The notes below the pieces were generated by a model that saw nothing but the letters and a program-made list of their open reading frames with translations, searched no databases and was not told where the DNA came from. Shown piece by piece: positions 10,868-21,321 of a stretch of 64,000 nucleotides of DNA; the stretch's first letter is position 1; each line of letters begins with the position of its first letter. This stretch comes from Owenia fusiformis (Eukaryota > Annelida > Polychaeta > Sabellida > Oweniidae): contig CAIIXF020000006.1 of assembly GCA_903813345.2 (NCBI GenBank), positions 26,109,936-26,173,935 on the forward strand. Direction: 5' to 3'. The position numbers and the translations under genes were made by a program.

Positions 10868-10939
10868 GGTCATTCTCTCCAATAAGTAACCCAACCAATA
10901 AGAAGTAACAGCGAAAATTAGAAAACTAAAATTGACGCG

Positions 10940-10997
10940 ATGAATACAATTCTTAGTCGAGCTGCAAGCTCAAAATAGCGACATATCCAGTTCACGG
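10940..10997 (+). other. Candidate untranslated first exon of collagen-like gene
   Basis: It ends at TTCACGG|GTAAGTGTTGTTAA (donor at 10998) and contains CAAGCTCAAAATAGCGACAT. It resembles the first exons at 5040-5076 and 6725-6769. The next matching acceptor is GAATTCCAG at 21288, so the intron would be about 10.3 kb. The pairing is inferred from order and similarity; no TATA box is seen here. Confidence 0.45.
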
Positions 10998-10999
10998 GT

Positions 11000-12830
11000 A
11001 AGTGTTGTTAACACATCAATAGCAATTAGATAATTATATTTGGTTTTTAGGGATATATATATATTTTTACGTTTGAATATGTCAGCCTTATCTTTAATGG
11101 ATCTTGAATTTTTATAACATTTGATACTTATAAATCAAAAGTTACTTATTGACAGGTTTCTGGCAGCCTATTTGAATTTTATCATTTTTCAAATCAATTT
11201 TTTTTATTAAAATTATTTATTCAAAAACATAAACGCAAAGTACATAAACACAAACAATACTTGAATAAATAAAACTATACAAAAATATACATTATATCCT
11301 GGATTAGAATTTATACAATAGTAAAATAGGATTTACACAGCATTATATAATCTATCAAAATTTGGGTCATTATACAATAGTATCAATTTTATCTATTTAA
11401 TTTCACACTCTATCCGATGCTAGGGTGGAAGGAAGATTTTTTTTTATTGGGAAAAAACTATTTCAGCCTAACGCAATGATTTCGTGATCTGTGAAATATC
11501 CACCACGGCAGGTAATACAAATTGAATAAACTACGGCTTTTCCCGGGAGCCTATTATTTTAAAAAGTGCTTTGTCTCTTATAGGGCTTTCTATAAAAAAC
11601 CTCCTACCTCATACCCATCTACCCACCTACGTGGAACATGATACAGTCATTGAAGGGTTCAATTTTAAAGATTATTAAATCTCAAAATAGCTCAAATTAT
11701 TAACATTTCTACAATTCCGGCTTTATTTTATGACTAGACAGATGACATGTCCATAAATAAAGACATATGGATGCATTTTAATTTGTAATGAGGAGGGCAC
11801 CCCAGGGGAATAAATAACTAACGACCGCGAGCATAGGTCCAACAAGACAGATAAAGTGATATTATTGTGTTAAATGTTCATTTGTACTCGTAAAATGAGG
11901 CTACACTTACCAATCTCTAAAATCTTCCCATTTTGGAATTTAGCGCATATTCATACACGTGCAGCTGTTAAAAGGCACAGAAGATGTGGGAAATAATTAA
12001 CAAATTATATATAGCATCTAAAGATGTTCTAAAGGAGGTGGTGGTTTGTGGAAGTGTTGATATACTTATCAAACTAATAAGGTGATCTAAGTTTGCTTCA
12101 AATCTACCAATTCTCCGCTCAGGTGAACATTGCTTCATACTGTTTGCGGGCCAATACCTGCAGGTACTGGTATGGGTCCGATGGATAATATGCTGGTAAA
12201 CATATTAAAGGGAAGAAAGAAATAAGTTAAATAGAATTAATGTTAATTATTTTGGAAGCTTGTTAATTGCATAGATAAGTATAATACACCAAGGTTGTGC
12301 ACTGCACATTATTGAACTTGTTGGGCGGCATACATGTTGGATTGTAAGTGAACGAGGCTAGGAAGCTGTTACAGTGCTGATATATAATAATACAGGGTGC
12401 GTTTTCAAATTAAACAGAGTGCTCCTACCAAAATGAATTTGCCTACATACCCCTGAAACTTTTATCTGATAGATAGAATGCACAAATAAAACAAAAGTTT
12501 TGCTATTATAGGTAAAAAGTTCTCTTGAAATTTCGAAGTGATTTTACCTGTTAATTCTGTCCATTGTCCGCCATTTTTGCGGAAGTTACACTGAAATGCA
12601 AACTCCAAGAAACGAAATGAAATCACTAGAAAAAAACATGGCACACATTGTGCGCATGTGCAGCAAACTTTAGACCAATCAGATTACTTAATTATTTTGC
12701 GCACGTGAATTATTTGCTTCTGAGCACTTACAAGCTTACAACAATAAACAAACCTGGCAGAGACTACCCTTAGCCTACTTCATTTTGGCGAAATTTCAGC
12801 TCAAACTCGTGACAGATGCATTATGCATAC
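11000..12830. other. Intron sequence, no recognised feature
   Basis: AT-rich sequence with A/T runs near 11200-11270 and no coding or inverted-repeat signal that I could support. Confidence 0.4.
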
Positions 12831-12937
12831 GCTGGTGTGAAGCCTTGGAGACACTCAATTTGGTAAATATGATTTATGGGGTATACTTTTCTGCAGTTTG
12901 TGGGAGTTTAGGACATTAAATGTTAAAATTCAAGAAA
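12831..12937 (+). repeat. Direct repeat, copy 2 (copy 1 at 10101)
   Basis: Matches 10101-10209 over about 107 bp in the same orientation, up to GGACATTAAATGTT and CAAGAA. Confidence 0.75.
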
Positions 12938-13174
12938 ATATGCCAATTAAACGACTGATCAATTAATATATACCAGCACTGTAGTTCAGGTAAGTTTTTG
13001 TTTACATTTTGCAAAGTGTATTTCACCTAGGATGAATCCTGGATATTGCCAATGTGACAATATTCATGAAGATCGTCAACGTAACAAAAGCGAGGGACTA
13101 AATATGTGAATTGCGTCTTTGATAATATACCAAACATAGAACCGCCTGCATATTCTCAAACTATACTATCTTCC

Positions 13175-13790
13175 TTAAAGGAATATTCCTTGCCAAACCA
13201 TCTCTCTCCTCATATGGTAGCTATAACCATATACGAGTATATGCTTACCATGTTTAGCAAAACACGCAAAAATGTTTTGATATGGTCAAATTTGATCACT
13301 TAGAAATGTGATGCTCAATTCCAGTAAGCTGCCATCTTTTAAAATTTCACACAGGAAGTGATGTCATCGACTCTCAACTTTGCATATAGCATTAGGTGAG
13401 GAGCTATTAAGAATTACAAAACCAGCTAAACATTCTTTTTCAACTTTGTATCTTATTTAATCCTTCTGTAAATCTCTTCTTTGTTTCAAAGCTGACAAGC
13501 CCTGAAAATATTTTTGCACAGAAAGTAATGATCACTTGTCTAGAAGTGATTTTGTGCTACTTTCCTATACTGTTATGGGCAAGGTTATAGAAGTTGAGAG
13601 TTGATGACATCACTTCCTGCAAGAAATCTTAAAAGATGGCAGCTCACTGGAAATAAGCACTAGATTTTTAAATGATCAATATTGACCATATTAAAACATT
13701 TTCCCATGTTTTGCTAAATATGGAAACTATATATATGATTATAGCTACCATATCAAAAGAGAAAGGGTCTGGCAAGGAATATTCCTTTAA
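13175..13790. repeat. Foldback 1: about 210-bp arms
   Basis: TTAAAGGAATATTCCTTGCC at 13175 is answered by GGCAAGGAATATTCCTTTAA at about 13771-13790. Inner matches include AGCTGCCATCTTTTAA with TTAAAAGATGGCAGCT, and GAAGTGATGTCATC with GATGACATCACTTC. The loop is about 190 bp. No coding. Confidence 0.82.
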
Positions 13791-13797
13791 CTTTGAT

Positions 13798-16003
13798 AGT
13801 GCAGTCAGTTAGCACTTTAATTGCACTTGCTATATATACGTCACCATTTTTTGACCAAAGTATCGTTAATACATGTATTTTTGATATTTACCGAAGTGGT
13901 GTTAAAAAGTAGCCCCAGTGGATAATAACAGGCCTCGAAAATTTTGCATGTTTCCATTGAGTTCAATGTTAATTAATCAATCTTCAAAAGACCCCCTGCA
14001 GAGGAGTTCAAGAACAATAAAGTCAATCTTCCTAGTATGTAACCGTGACTTACATGTCTTTAAAATAAGAAGGGTTACAAGCTGGATTTTGTCTAGTTCC
14101 AAAGATATTGGCTTTTGAATTTTTAAAAATTCCCATTGACGGCCATTATAAACTACTCTCAATATGGCCTTATTAAACTGTCATTTTTTCCAAAATTCCA
14201 CTATGGAATTTTTTGATATTGCAGATTTCTATAGCCAATATATTGACTTTTAAAAAACCAAACAGGCACATTTCTAAAAATTCATTATTTTTTAGATATC
14301 TAACCATTGAGTTGCACACGAAAACTCCCATTGGCTGCCATTATAAAAGCTATCAACACGGCTTTACTTATAAAGTGCAATTTTCTCCAAAAGTTCACTA
14401 TGGAATTTTCTGATATTGCAGATATCTATACCCAACATAATGACTTTCCAAAAACAAAACAGGCACATTTTTAAAATTTCTTAATTTTGATATATCTACT
14501 TATTAAGTTGCTCACGAAAACGCCATTGAGTCCCATGTTAATTTATCAATATTCAAAGGACCACCTGCAGAACAGTTCAAGAGCAATAAAGCCAATCTTC
14601 CTGGTATGTAAACATATGTTGCTTGTCTTCAAAATAAGAAAGGTTACAAGCTTGATTCTGTATAGTTCCAAAGATATTGGTGTTTGAATTTTGGAAAATT
14701 CCCATTGACCGCCATTATAAACTTCTATCAATATGGCTTTACTAAAGTGCCATTTTCTCCAAAAGTTCACAATGGAATTTTCTGATATTGCAGATTTCTA
14801 TAGCCAATATATTGACTTCTGAAAAAACAAACAGGCACAATTCTAAAACTTTCTTATTTTAATATATTTAGCCCTCAAGTTGACCAAAAATCCCCATTGG
14901 CTGCCATTATAAACTGCTATAAACATGGATTTACGAATAAAGTATACTTTTCTCCAAAAGTCCACTATGCAATTTTCTGATTTATAGATATAGGAAATCT
15001 GCAATATCAGAGAAATTCATATTGGACTTCTTGGGGAAAGGACACTTTAGTAAAAGCATATTGATATCAGTTTATAATGGCAGTCAATGGGGAATTTTGT
15101 ATGTGATTTGTGGCTAGATATATTAAGAAGAAATTTGTAGGAATGTGCCTGTTTGGTTTTTAAAAAGTAAATATATCAATTATAGAAATCTGCAATATCA
15201 GAAAAGTCCATAGTGGAGTTTTGGAGAAAATGGCACTTTGGTAAAGCCATATTGATAGTAGTTTATAATGGCAGTCAATGGGGATTTCCCAAAATTTAAT
15301 CGTCAATATCTTTTGAACTATATAAAATCCAGCTTGTAACCCTTCTCATTTTGAAGTCATCCATGTTATGGTTACATACTAGTAAGATTGACTTTATTGC
15401 TCTTGAACTGTTCTGCAGGGGGTCCTTTGAAGATTGATAAATTAACATGGGACTCAATGGAGTTTTCGTGAGCAACTTAACAACTAGATATATTAAAAAT
15501 AACAAATTTTTAGAAATGTGCCTGTTTGGTTTTTTAAAAGTCAATATATTGGCTGTAGAAATCTGCAACATCAGAAAATTCCATAGTGGACTTTTGGAGA
15601 AAATGACCCTTTAGTAAAGCCATATTGAGAGTAGTTTATAATGGCAGTCAATGGGAATTTTTCAAAATTCAAATACCAATATCTTTTGAACGAAATAAAA
15701 TCTAGCTCGTAACCCTTCTTAATTTGAAGACATTTGAGTCATGGTTACATACTAGGAAGATTGACTTTATTGCTCTTGAACTGTTCTGCAGGGGGTCCTT
15801 TGAAGATTGATAAATTAACATGGGGCCCAATGGAAACATGCAAAATTCTCGAAGCCTGTTATTATCCACTGGGGCCGCTTTTTGACACCACTTCGGTGGA
15901 TTTCATAAATATATGTAATAATGATACTTTGGTCAAAAAATGGTGCCGTATATATAGCAAGTGCAATTCAAGGGTTTTATTGTCATAACTGACTGCACTA
16001 TGA
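13798..16003. repeat. Foldback 2: about 1-kb arms with internal repeats
   Basis: AGTGCAGTCAGTTAG at 13798 and ATAACTGACTGCACT near 16003 bound the arms. Matching pairs continue inward: CCCCAGTGGATAATAACAGG with CCTGTTATTATCCACTGGGG, CCCCCTGCAG with CTGCAGGGGG, and the TTTTCTCCAAAA words. The centre is about 14985. Each arm itself holds two or three copies of a unit with the TATTGACTTTTAAAAAACCA type of core, so the arms are unequal in length. Frames in it are shadows of the repeats. Confidence 0.8.
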
Positions 16004-16098
16004 GCAAAATTATTGTCCACAACTTGACTTATAAGTGGTGTAGAATCGAGAAATAAAAATATCTTTCCGAAACCGAAGCACGGAAGTTCTTCCATCTT

Positions 16099-16127
16099 GT
16101 TACGCTGACGTATATCGTCAGCGTAAC
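16099..16127. repeat. Perfect short palindrome
   Basis: GTTACGCTGACG, a 5-base centre and CGTCAGCGTAAC: 12-bp perfect arms between foldbacks 2 and 3. Confidence 0.8.
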
Positions 16128-16220
16128 TAGGTCAGTACCAGTGAATAATGTTATCAGGAAGGTGCATGATATATAAACCTATATAGAACTATCATTATAT
16201 CATGTGAGGAATTATGCAAG

Positions 16221-16588
16221 TTAAGGTGCTATGGAAGTTAACAGGAAATGACAAAACAGGAAGTGACAATTTTTTTTGCATTTTTAGACATTTTTTGAAC
16301 AAAGATAACAGAGTTCTGTTTTGACCTCCAGTCAATTCAACTAGTTCCAAATACCATTTACAGGTCCAGGATCACAATGTTCATGGTCAGAATGATTTCA
16401 TCATGTTAAGGGTCATTCTGACCATGCACATTGTGATCCTGGACCTGTAAATGATATGGGGAACTAGTTGAATTGACTGGAGGTCAAACCCGAACTCTTT
16501 TATCTTTGTTCAAAAAATGTCTAAAAATGCAAAAAAATTTGTCACTTCCTGTTTCGTCATTTCCTGTTAACTTCCATGTCACCTTAAT
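16221..16588. repeat. Foldback 3: about 180-bp arms
   Basis: GGAAGTTAACAGGAAATGAC with GTCATTTCCTGTTAACTTCC, CTCCAGTCAATTCAACTAG with CTAGTTGAATTGACTGGAG, and CAGGTCCAGGATCACAATG with CATTGTGATCCTGGACCTG. The loop is very short (about 16400-16412), so a transcript would form a nearly continuous hairpin. Confidence 0.85.
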
Positions 16589-17444
16589 AACCCTTTGCGT
16601 AGAGATTGCACGAACCACGCGTGTCAAGCTTGTACATTTTATCAATAGACATTTTGTATGATTTCCACTGATGTACAAAACAGACTAACCGAAGGGTTGC
16701 CGTTTGGACAGGTAAACCCAACAGAGCGTTTCTATAAAAGGCAATGTCGTCTTTGGCAATGAAATAACAATTTTACAATTGAAATCACAATTTCAGTTTT
16801 GGTACTTTGCAGCTTGGACTTTGACTAGTGTAGCAATATACACTGTTGCCCATAAATGTGGAATATTCGATTTGCCAGATCTGAATTCAAATCATAAACA
16901 CATATTTGATCTACAAATCAACATTTTTAGGGAAAAATATTTATAGTTTAGTTTGCTTAGTTGGTTATTTATCTATTTATAGTGGCCAGTCTTACAATTC
17001 AATAAAATAAAAATAAATTAATTACAATTTTACCCAGCCCATCTTGGGCTTATTAGCCACTGTTTAGGAAATGCAAAATTAATACACGAAAATCAATATC
17101 ACATGTTATATTTTTTGTCCTTTTAAAATGGGGTAGTCTAAAAATGCATTTTCAAAACACCCCGATCCAAATTTTAATCTAAAGCGGATCAAACAAGCTA
17201 AACATCAGGGTCAGGTCATGATGAAGATGAAGGAGTCCTCTATCCAATAACAGTGCGGTATGTCCTCATCGTATTGGAATCAACGGGTCCAACTGTCGAT
17301 GAGATGTCTGATCTGTCTACGCGCAATAAGGTCCGACAACTTAATCAGGGGACTATATAACCCTGCTAGATTTTGAGATACAGTATGGGATCCCTGTAAT
17401 GAAATGCGCCCGGAAATCAGTTTCTTCTAGATCTCACATTTGCT

Positions 17445-17710
17445 TTACAGAAGCCTGATCGGATGACTTTGGTGCCTATGGTACCGTATCTGCTTCGCAT
17501 TGCCTGCCCTGGGGAAATCCTGCACAATGCAGCTATCATGGGCACGAGCTTGATCATGCTGCAGTTGAAAGTTATGCCCAAACACTCTGTTTGCATGTGG
17601 TACTAGATGCAGGTCCAAAATGTCACTGTACCTCTCACCGCTGACATTACCACTGAGACTCGCCAAGGGGGTGCAACTCTCCTATGTGAAACCGCCTCAA
17701 ATATGAACAG
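17445..17710 (-). pseudogene. Tc1-like transposase remnant (DDE domain part)
   Basis: Minus-strand translation gives RYSDILDLHLVPHA, NFQLQHDQARAHDSCIVQDF and a degraded end. This is the Tc1-family pattern YRDEIL...P..., QDNARPH...V..FL around the second catalytic aspartate. The aspartate of the QDNARPH-type box is present (HDQARAH). Upstream matching sequence is frame-broken, and no intact transposase remains. A short plus-strand stretch at 17304 (MSDLSTRNKVRQLNQG) looks like a Tc1 N-terminus in the opposite orientation, which suggests internal inversion; that part is weak. Confidence 0.7.
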
Positions 17711-17795
17711 AACCACCTCCAAAGAAGCTACTTTTAATATCATTCAGTTTATGCGCAAATGTGAGGAGAAAATCGGCAGTCAATAAACATTTTTA

Positions 17796-19236
17796 TGTCA
17801 CCACCACCAAAAGTGGTGACATATTGTGGTGGTCTCCATTTTTTTGCGACGGTGGTTGGTGGTTGGAGGTTGGCGTCCGGCGGTTGGTGGTTGGAGGTTG
17901 GCGTCCGGCGTCTGTAACAATTTCTTACAACTTCCGATAACTTAACAAATACTGTTTAGACTGACTTCAACTTTTTTCTAAATCATCTACATGTTCTCAG
18001 AAGTTCAAATCTGACTTTATATACTAGTATGACATTTGACCTTCAATGACCTTCTCAAGGTCAAAAAGGTCTTTTTCAACTTGCTTCACATTGACTAAAT
18101 CTTTTTTCAAAATCATCTACATGTTCTCAGAAATTCAAATCTGACTTAAGATTTGACTTTAGATTTGACTTTAGATTTGACATTTGACCTTCAAATCTGA
18201 CTTTAGATTTGACATTTGACCTTCAATGACCTTCTCAAAGTCAAAAAAGGTCAAAAAGGTCTTTTTTCAACTTGCTTCAAATTGACTAAATTTTTTTTTC
18301 AAAATCATCTACATGTTCTCAGAAATTCAGATCTGACTTTAGATTTGACATTTGACCTTCAATGACCTTCTCAAGGTCAAAAAAGGTCAAAAAGGTCTGT
18401 TTTCAACTTGCTTCAAATTGACTAAAAAAATTCTTCAAAATTATCTACGTGTTCTCAGAAATTCAAATCTGACTTTAGATTTGACTTAAGATTTGACATT
18501 TGACCTTCAATGACCTTCTCAAAGTCAAAAAAGGTCTTTTTCAACTTGCTTCAAATTGACTAAAATTTTTTTTCAAAATCATCTACATGTTCTCAGAAAT
18601 TCAAATGTGACTTTAGATTTGACATTTGACCTTCAATGACCTTCTCAATGTCAAAAAAGGTCAAAAAGGTATTTTTTCATCTTGCTTCAAATTGACTAAA
18701 TTTTTCAAAATCATCTACATGTTCTCAGAAATTCAAATATGACTTTAGATTTGACTTTAGATTTGACATTTGACCTTTAATGACCTTCTCAAGGTCAAAA
18801 AAGGTCTTTTTTCAACTTGCTTCAAATTGACTAATTTTTTTTTTCAAAATCATCTACATGTTCTCAGAAATTCAAATCTGACTTTAGATTTGACATTTGA
18901 CCTTTAATGACCTTCTCAAGGTCAAAAAAGGTAAAAAAGGTCTGTTTTCAACTTGCTTCAAATTGACCAAATTTTTTGACCAATCTTTTCAGAAGTTCAA
19001 ATTTGACTTTTACAAGTTCTCAGAAGTTCAAATCTGACTTTAGATTTGACCTTTGACCTTCAATGACCTTCTCAAGGTCAAAAAGGTATTTTTTCAACTT
19101 GCTTCAAATTGACGAATTTTTTTTCAAAATCATCTACATGTTCTAAGAAGTTCAAATCAAACCTTCTTAAGGTCAAAAGGTATTTTCCAACTTGCTTTAA
19201 ATTGACCAAATTGTTTTAGGTGGTGATATTTTGTCA
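17796..19236. repeat. TGTCACCACC-ended element with about 9 tandem units rich in AGGTCA half-sites
   Basis: It starts with a hairpin (TGTCACCACC ... AAAAGTGGTGACA) and a doubled GTTGGTGGTTGGAGGTTGGC motif. Units of about 130-190 bp follow, each with CTACATGTTCTCAGAA, GACTTTAGATTTGACATTTG, TTGACCTTCAATGACCTTC, TCAAGGTCA and CAACTTGCTTCAAATTGAC. The right edge is TTAGGTGGTGATATTTTGTCA. No coding. It lies inside the Tc1-like element. Confidence 0.8.
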
Positions 19237-19272
19237 TGTTAATGCCTTGTTAACAAATTATTATCGTTTGTT

Positions 19273-19370
19273 AGCCTTGCCCAAGTCGGTATTTCTACTT
19301 ATCTGATCTTGAATTATTACCGCCGGTCATAATAGAAATCAAAGTAAAAGAGACCGACTTGGGCAAGGCT
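19273..19370. mobile_element. Palindromic element, copy 1 of 4 (98 bp)
   Basis: AGCCTTGCCCAAGTCGG ... CCGACTTGGGCAAGGCT. The flanks carry an exact 11-bp direct repeat TATCGTTTGTT (19262-19272, 19371-19381). Other copies are at 32655, 43046 and 55075. Confidence 0.85.
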
Positions 19371-19716
19371 TATCGTTTGTTAGAAATATACAAAACATTC
19401 CATATTTATGAGCAACAGTGTAAATCAACGAAACGGATTTTAATGGTAGAATGACAAATAAGTTGTATCGATATTGACACTTACATAACTTCATGGAGCT
19501 TTCCCAAATGTCTTCAACGTGAATAGTCAGCCAAGTAGCACATGAATATAACACTTTTGATAGTATATGAAACAAGTAACATTATTACCACCATGTCGGG
19601 CCTGTTCTAGGGGTATAATAAGTGCTACTTTAGAAGGCTTTTATTTAAGAAAATAGACCGAGCAGGTGTTATATCGACGAATACACCCCGGATAATCGGT
19701 GGTAATAATACTAATA

Positions 19717-20899
19717 ATGATAGCACTAATAACGTCATTTCTTCGGGCAAAATCAAGGTGGGTATAGGTAACGCGGCGCAGTCAAGCATATCTGTTCAAA
19801 ACGAGGCTGCAACGCGGTAAAGACACAAAATGGAGGCAACTCCAATTATCGGAGGCACTTCGTCCTCTGTTTCCTCGAAACATAGGTAAGTTTTTGAAAA
19901 CTCATGCTTCACACTCGGTGATCAACCCCTTAAGGTATGTAAAGCTATAAGAATTTCTGTTCAGGCATTGACCAGAGTAAAGAAATAGTCAACGCAGATA
20001 GATTTCCCGATCCTATTTCTCTTGACCTATCTTCTTATTCCAATTAAGGACTGGTATTTCGCCACTCATGAGCAAATTTAACATTGACATTCAATAGCCT
20101 GATACTTATAGAATGTACAATACAAATTAAGATTGAAACTTTTGTTTATTTTCATCGCAATCTGCTTACAAAATTGAACTAGCCGGAAACGCGGCGCAGT
20201 CCTTTTCAGCAATTATGGCAACGCGTCGACAGCATAGATTAAATTGTATGGCAACGCGTCGACAGCATAGATTAAATTGTATGGCAACGCGGTGCAGGCA
20301 TCAACGATAGAACATCAGCTGCATTGCTGTCACTGCGTTTCCAGTTTTGTCAAATATGTATGATGTCTGAACCCGCGTTGCCTAAGTGTCTGAACTGCGT
20401 TTCCAAAATATACCTGGTTTTCCACCCAGAATCGGTTAACAGAAGGCAGACAGTGATGAAACTTTGAAGAAATAGAGATTACCGTGGTATAAACGTGATT
20501 TAATAGATATGTGTCAAGTGACAAAGTCAAAAACATAGAATTTAAGCTAGAAAAATGCCACAATTGTCAAATTTCAGTAAGTGATTGACTTTGATTGACT
20601 TGGAATGTATTTCCTTGATTGACTCAATTTCAAGAAGCTTCACATAGACATACTCTGTGAAGTTCTCCACCGAATGGTATATGCTATTATAACTGTCGCA
20701 GACACAAACTAGTGTATGAAGCTTATGAATAAACTTACCGCCCTTTCGACCTTCCACTGAGTGGCCATTTTGTGTCTTTGCCGCGTTGCAGCCTCGTTTT
20801 GAACAGATATGCTTGACTGCGCCGCGTTACCTTTGACCACGGTGAAAATAGTGAAATATTTCACCATTGCCCTTTGAAATGACGTTATTGAACTATCAT
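19717..20899. mobile_element. 1.2-kb inverted-repeat DNA element
   Basis: Left TAATAACGTCATTTC, GTAACGCGGCGCAGTCAAGC and AAAACGAGGCTGCAACGCGG match the inverted right end at about 20759-20899. The repeats are at least 100 bp. The interior has repeated GCAACGCG words and no transposase. Target duplication is unclear. Confidence 0.75.
20215..20290 (+). repeat. 33-bp tandem duplication inside the 1.2-kb element
   Basis: ATGGCAACGCGTCGACAGCA plus 13 more bases occurs at 20215 and 20248 exactly, with a partial third copy from 20281. Confidence 0.85.
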
Positions 20900-21288
20900 C
20901 AGGATTGGTTAGTATATACTTGGGCAAGGTTAACATGTACATACACAGCCGCTTTTAAATCCAATAAATAATGTTATAGGGTTGTAATCATTGCATTGCC
21001 AATATACTATACTATCACTCCTTATATAAAAATGACATTGCCCAGTTATTTATGAAATGCACTGTGATGACATCAATCTTTTATCAATAATGACACGGTT
21101 CAGCTCATTATGAAATCATAATGCATGTGTATACATGTACAATAATATTTCTGCTCAGTTGACGGTATACCTTGAATTAATGCACTGATCAAAATACTTT
21201 TAGCTGATCGGCTGAGACACACTTTGCATATTTGAATTACTCTTATATTATAATTTCATTGTAAATGCATTTTCTTTGTGAATTCCAG
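20900..21288. other. End of intron before collagen-like exon 2
   Basis: AT-rich with no repeat recognised. It ends in the acceptor TTTGTGAATTCCAG (AG at 21287-21288), which matches the acceptor of the peptide gene. Confidence 0.5.
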
Positions 21289-21321
21289 ATGACATGATAT
21301 AACGACAACCTAGCTATCAAT

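Larger units (their letters stand above)
16841..19420. mobile_element. Tc1/mariner-like element carrying two younger insertions
   Basis: CACTGTTGCCCATAAATGTGGAAT at the left, given in parts as CACTGTTGCCCATAAATG and TGGAAT, has its inverted partner ATTCCATATTTATGAGCAAC...AGTG ending at 19420. TA flanks both ends (16839-16840, 19421-19422). A Tc1-type transposase fragment lies inside. The tandem array at 17796-19236 and the palindrome at 19273-19370 lie within the boundaries and so inserted later. Confidence 0.7.

Noticed and set aside
17984-19150. CRISPR-like array
   Set aside because: Units are 130-190 bp and variable, without constant short repeats and unique spacers, in an animal genome.
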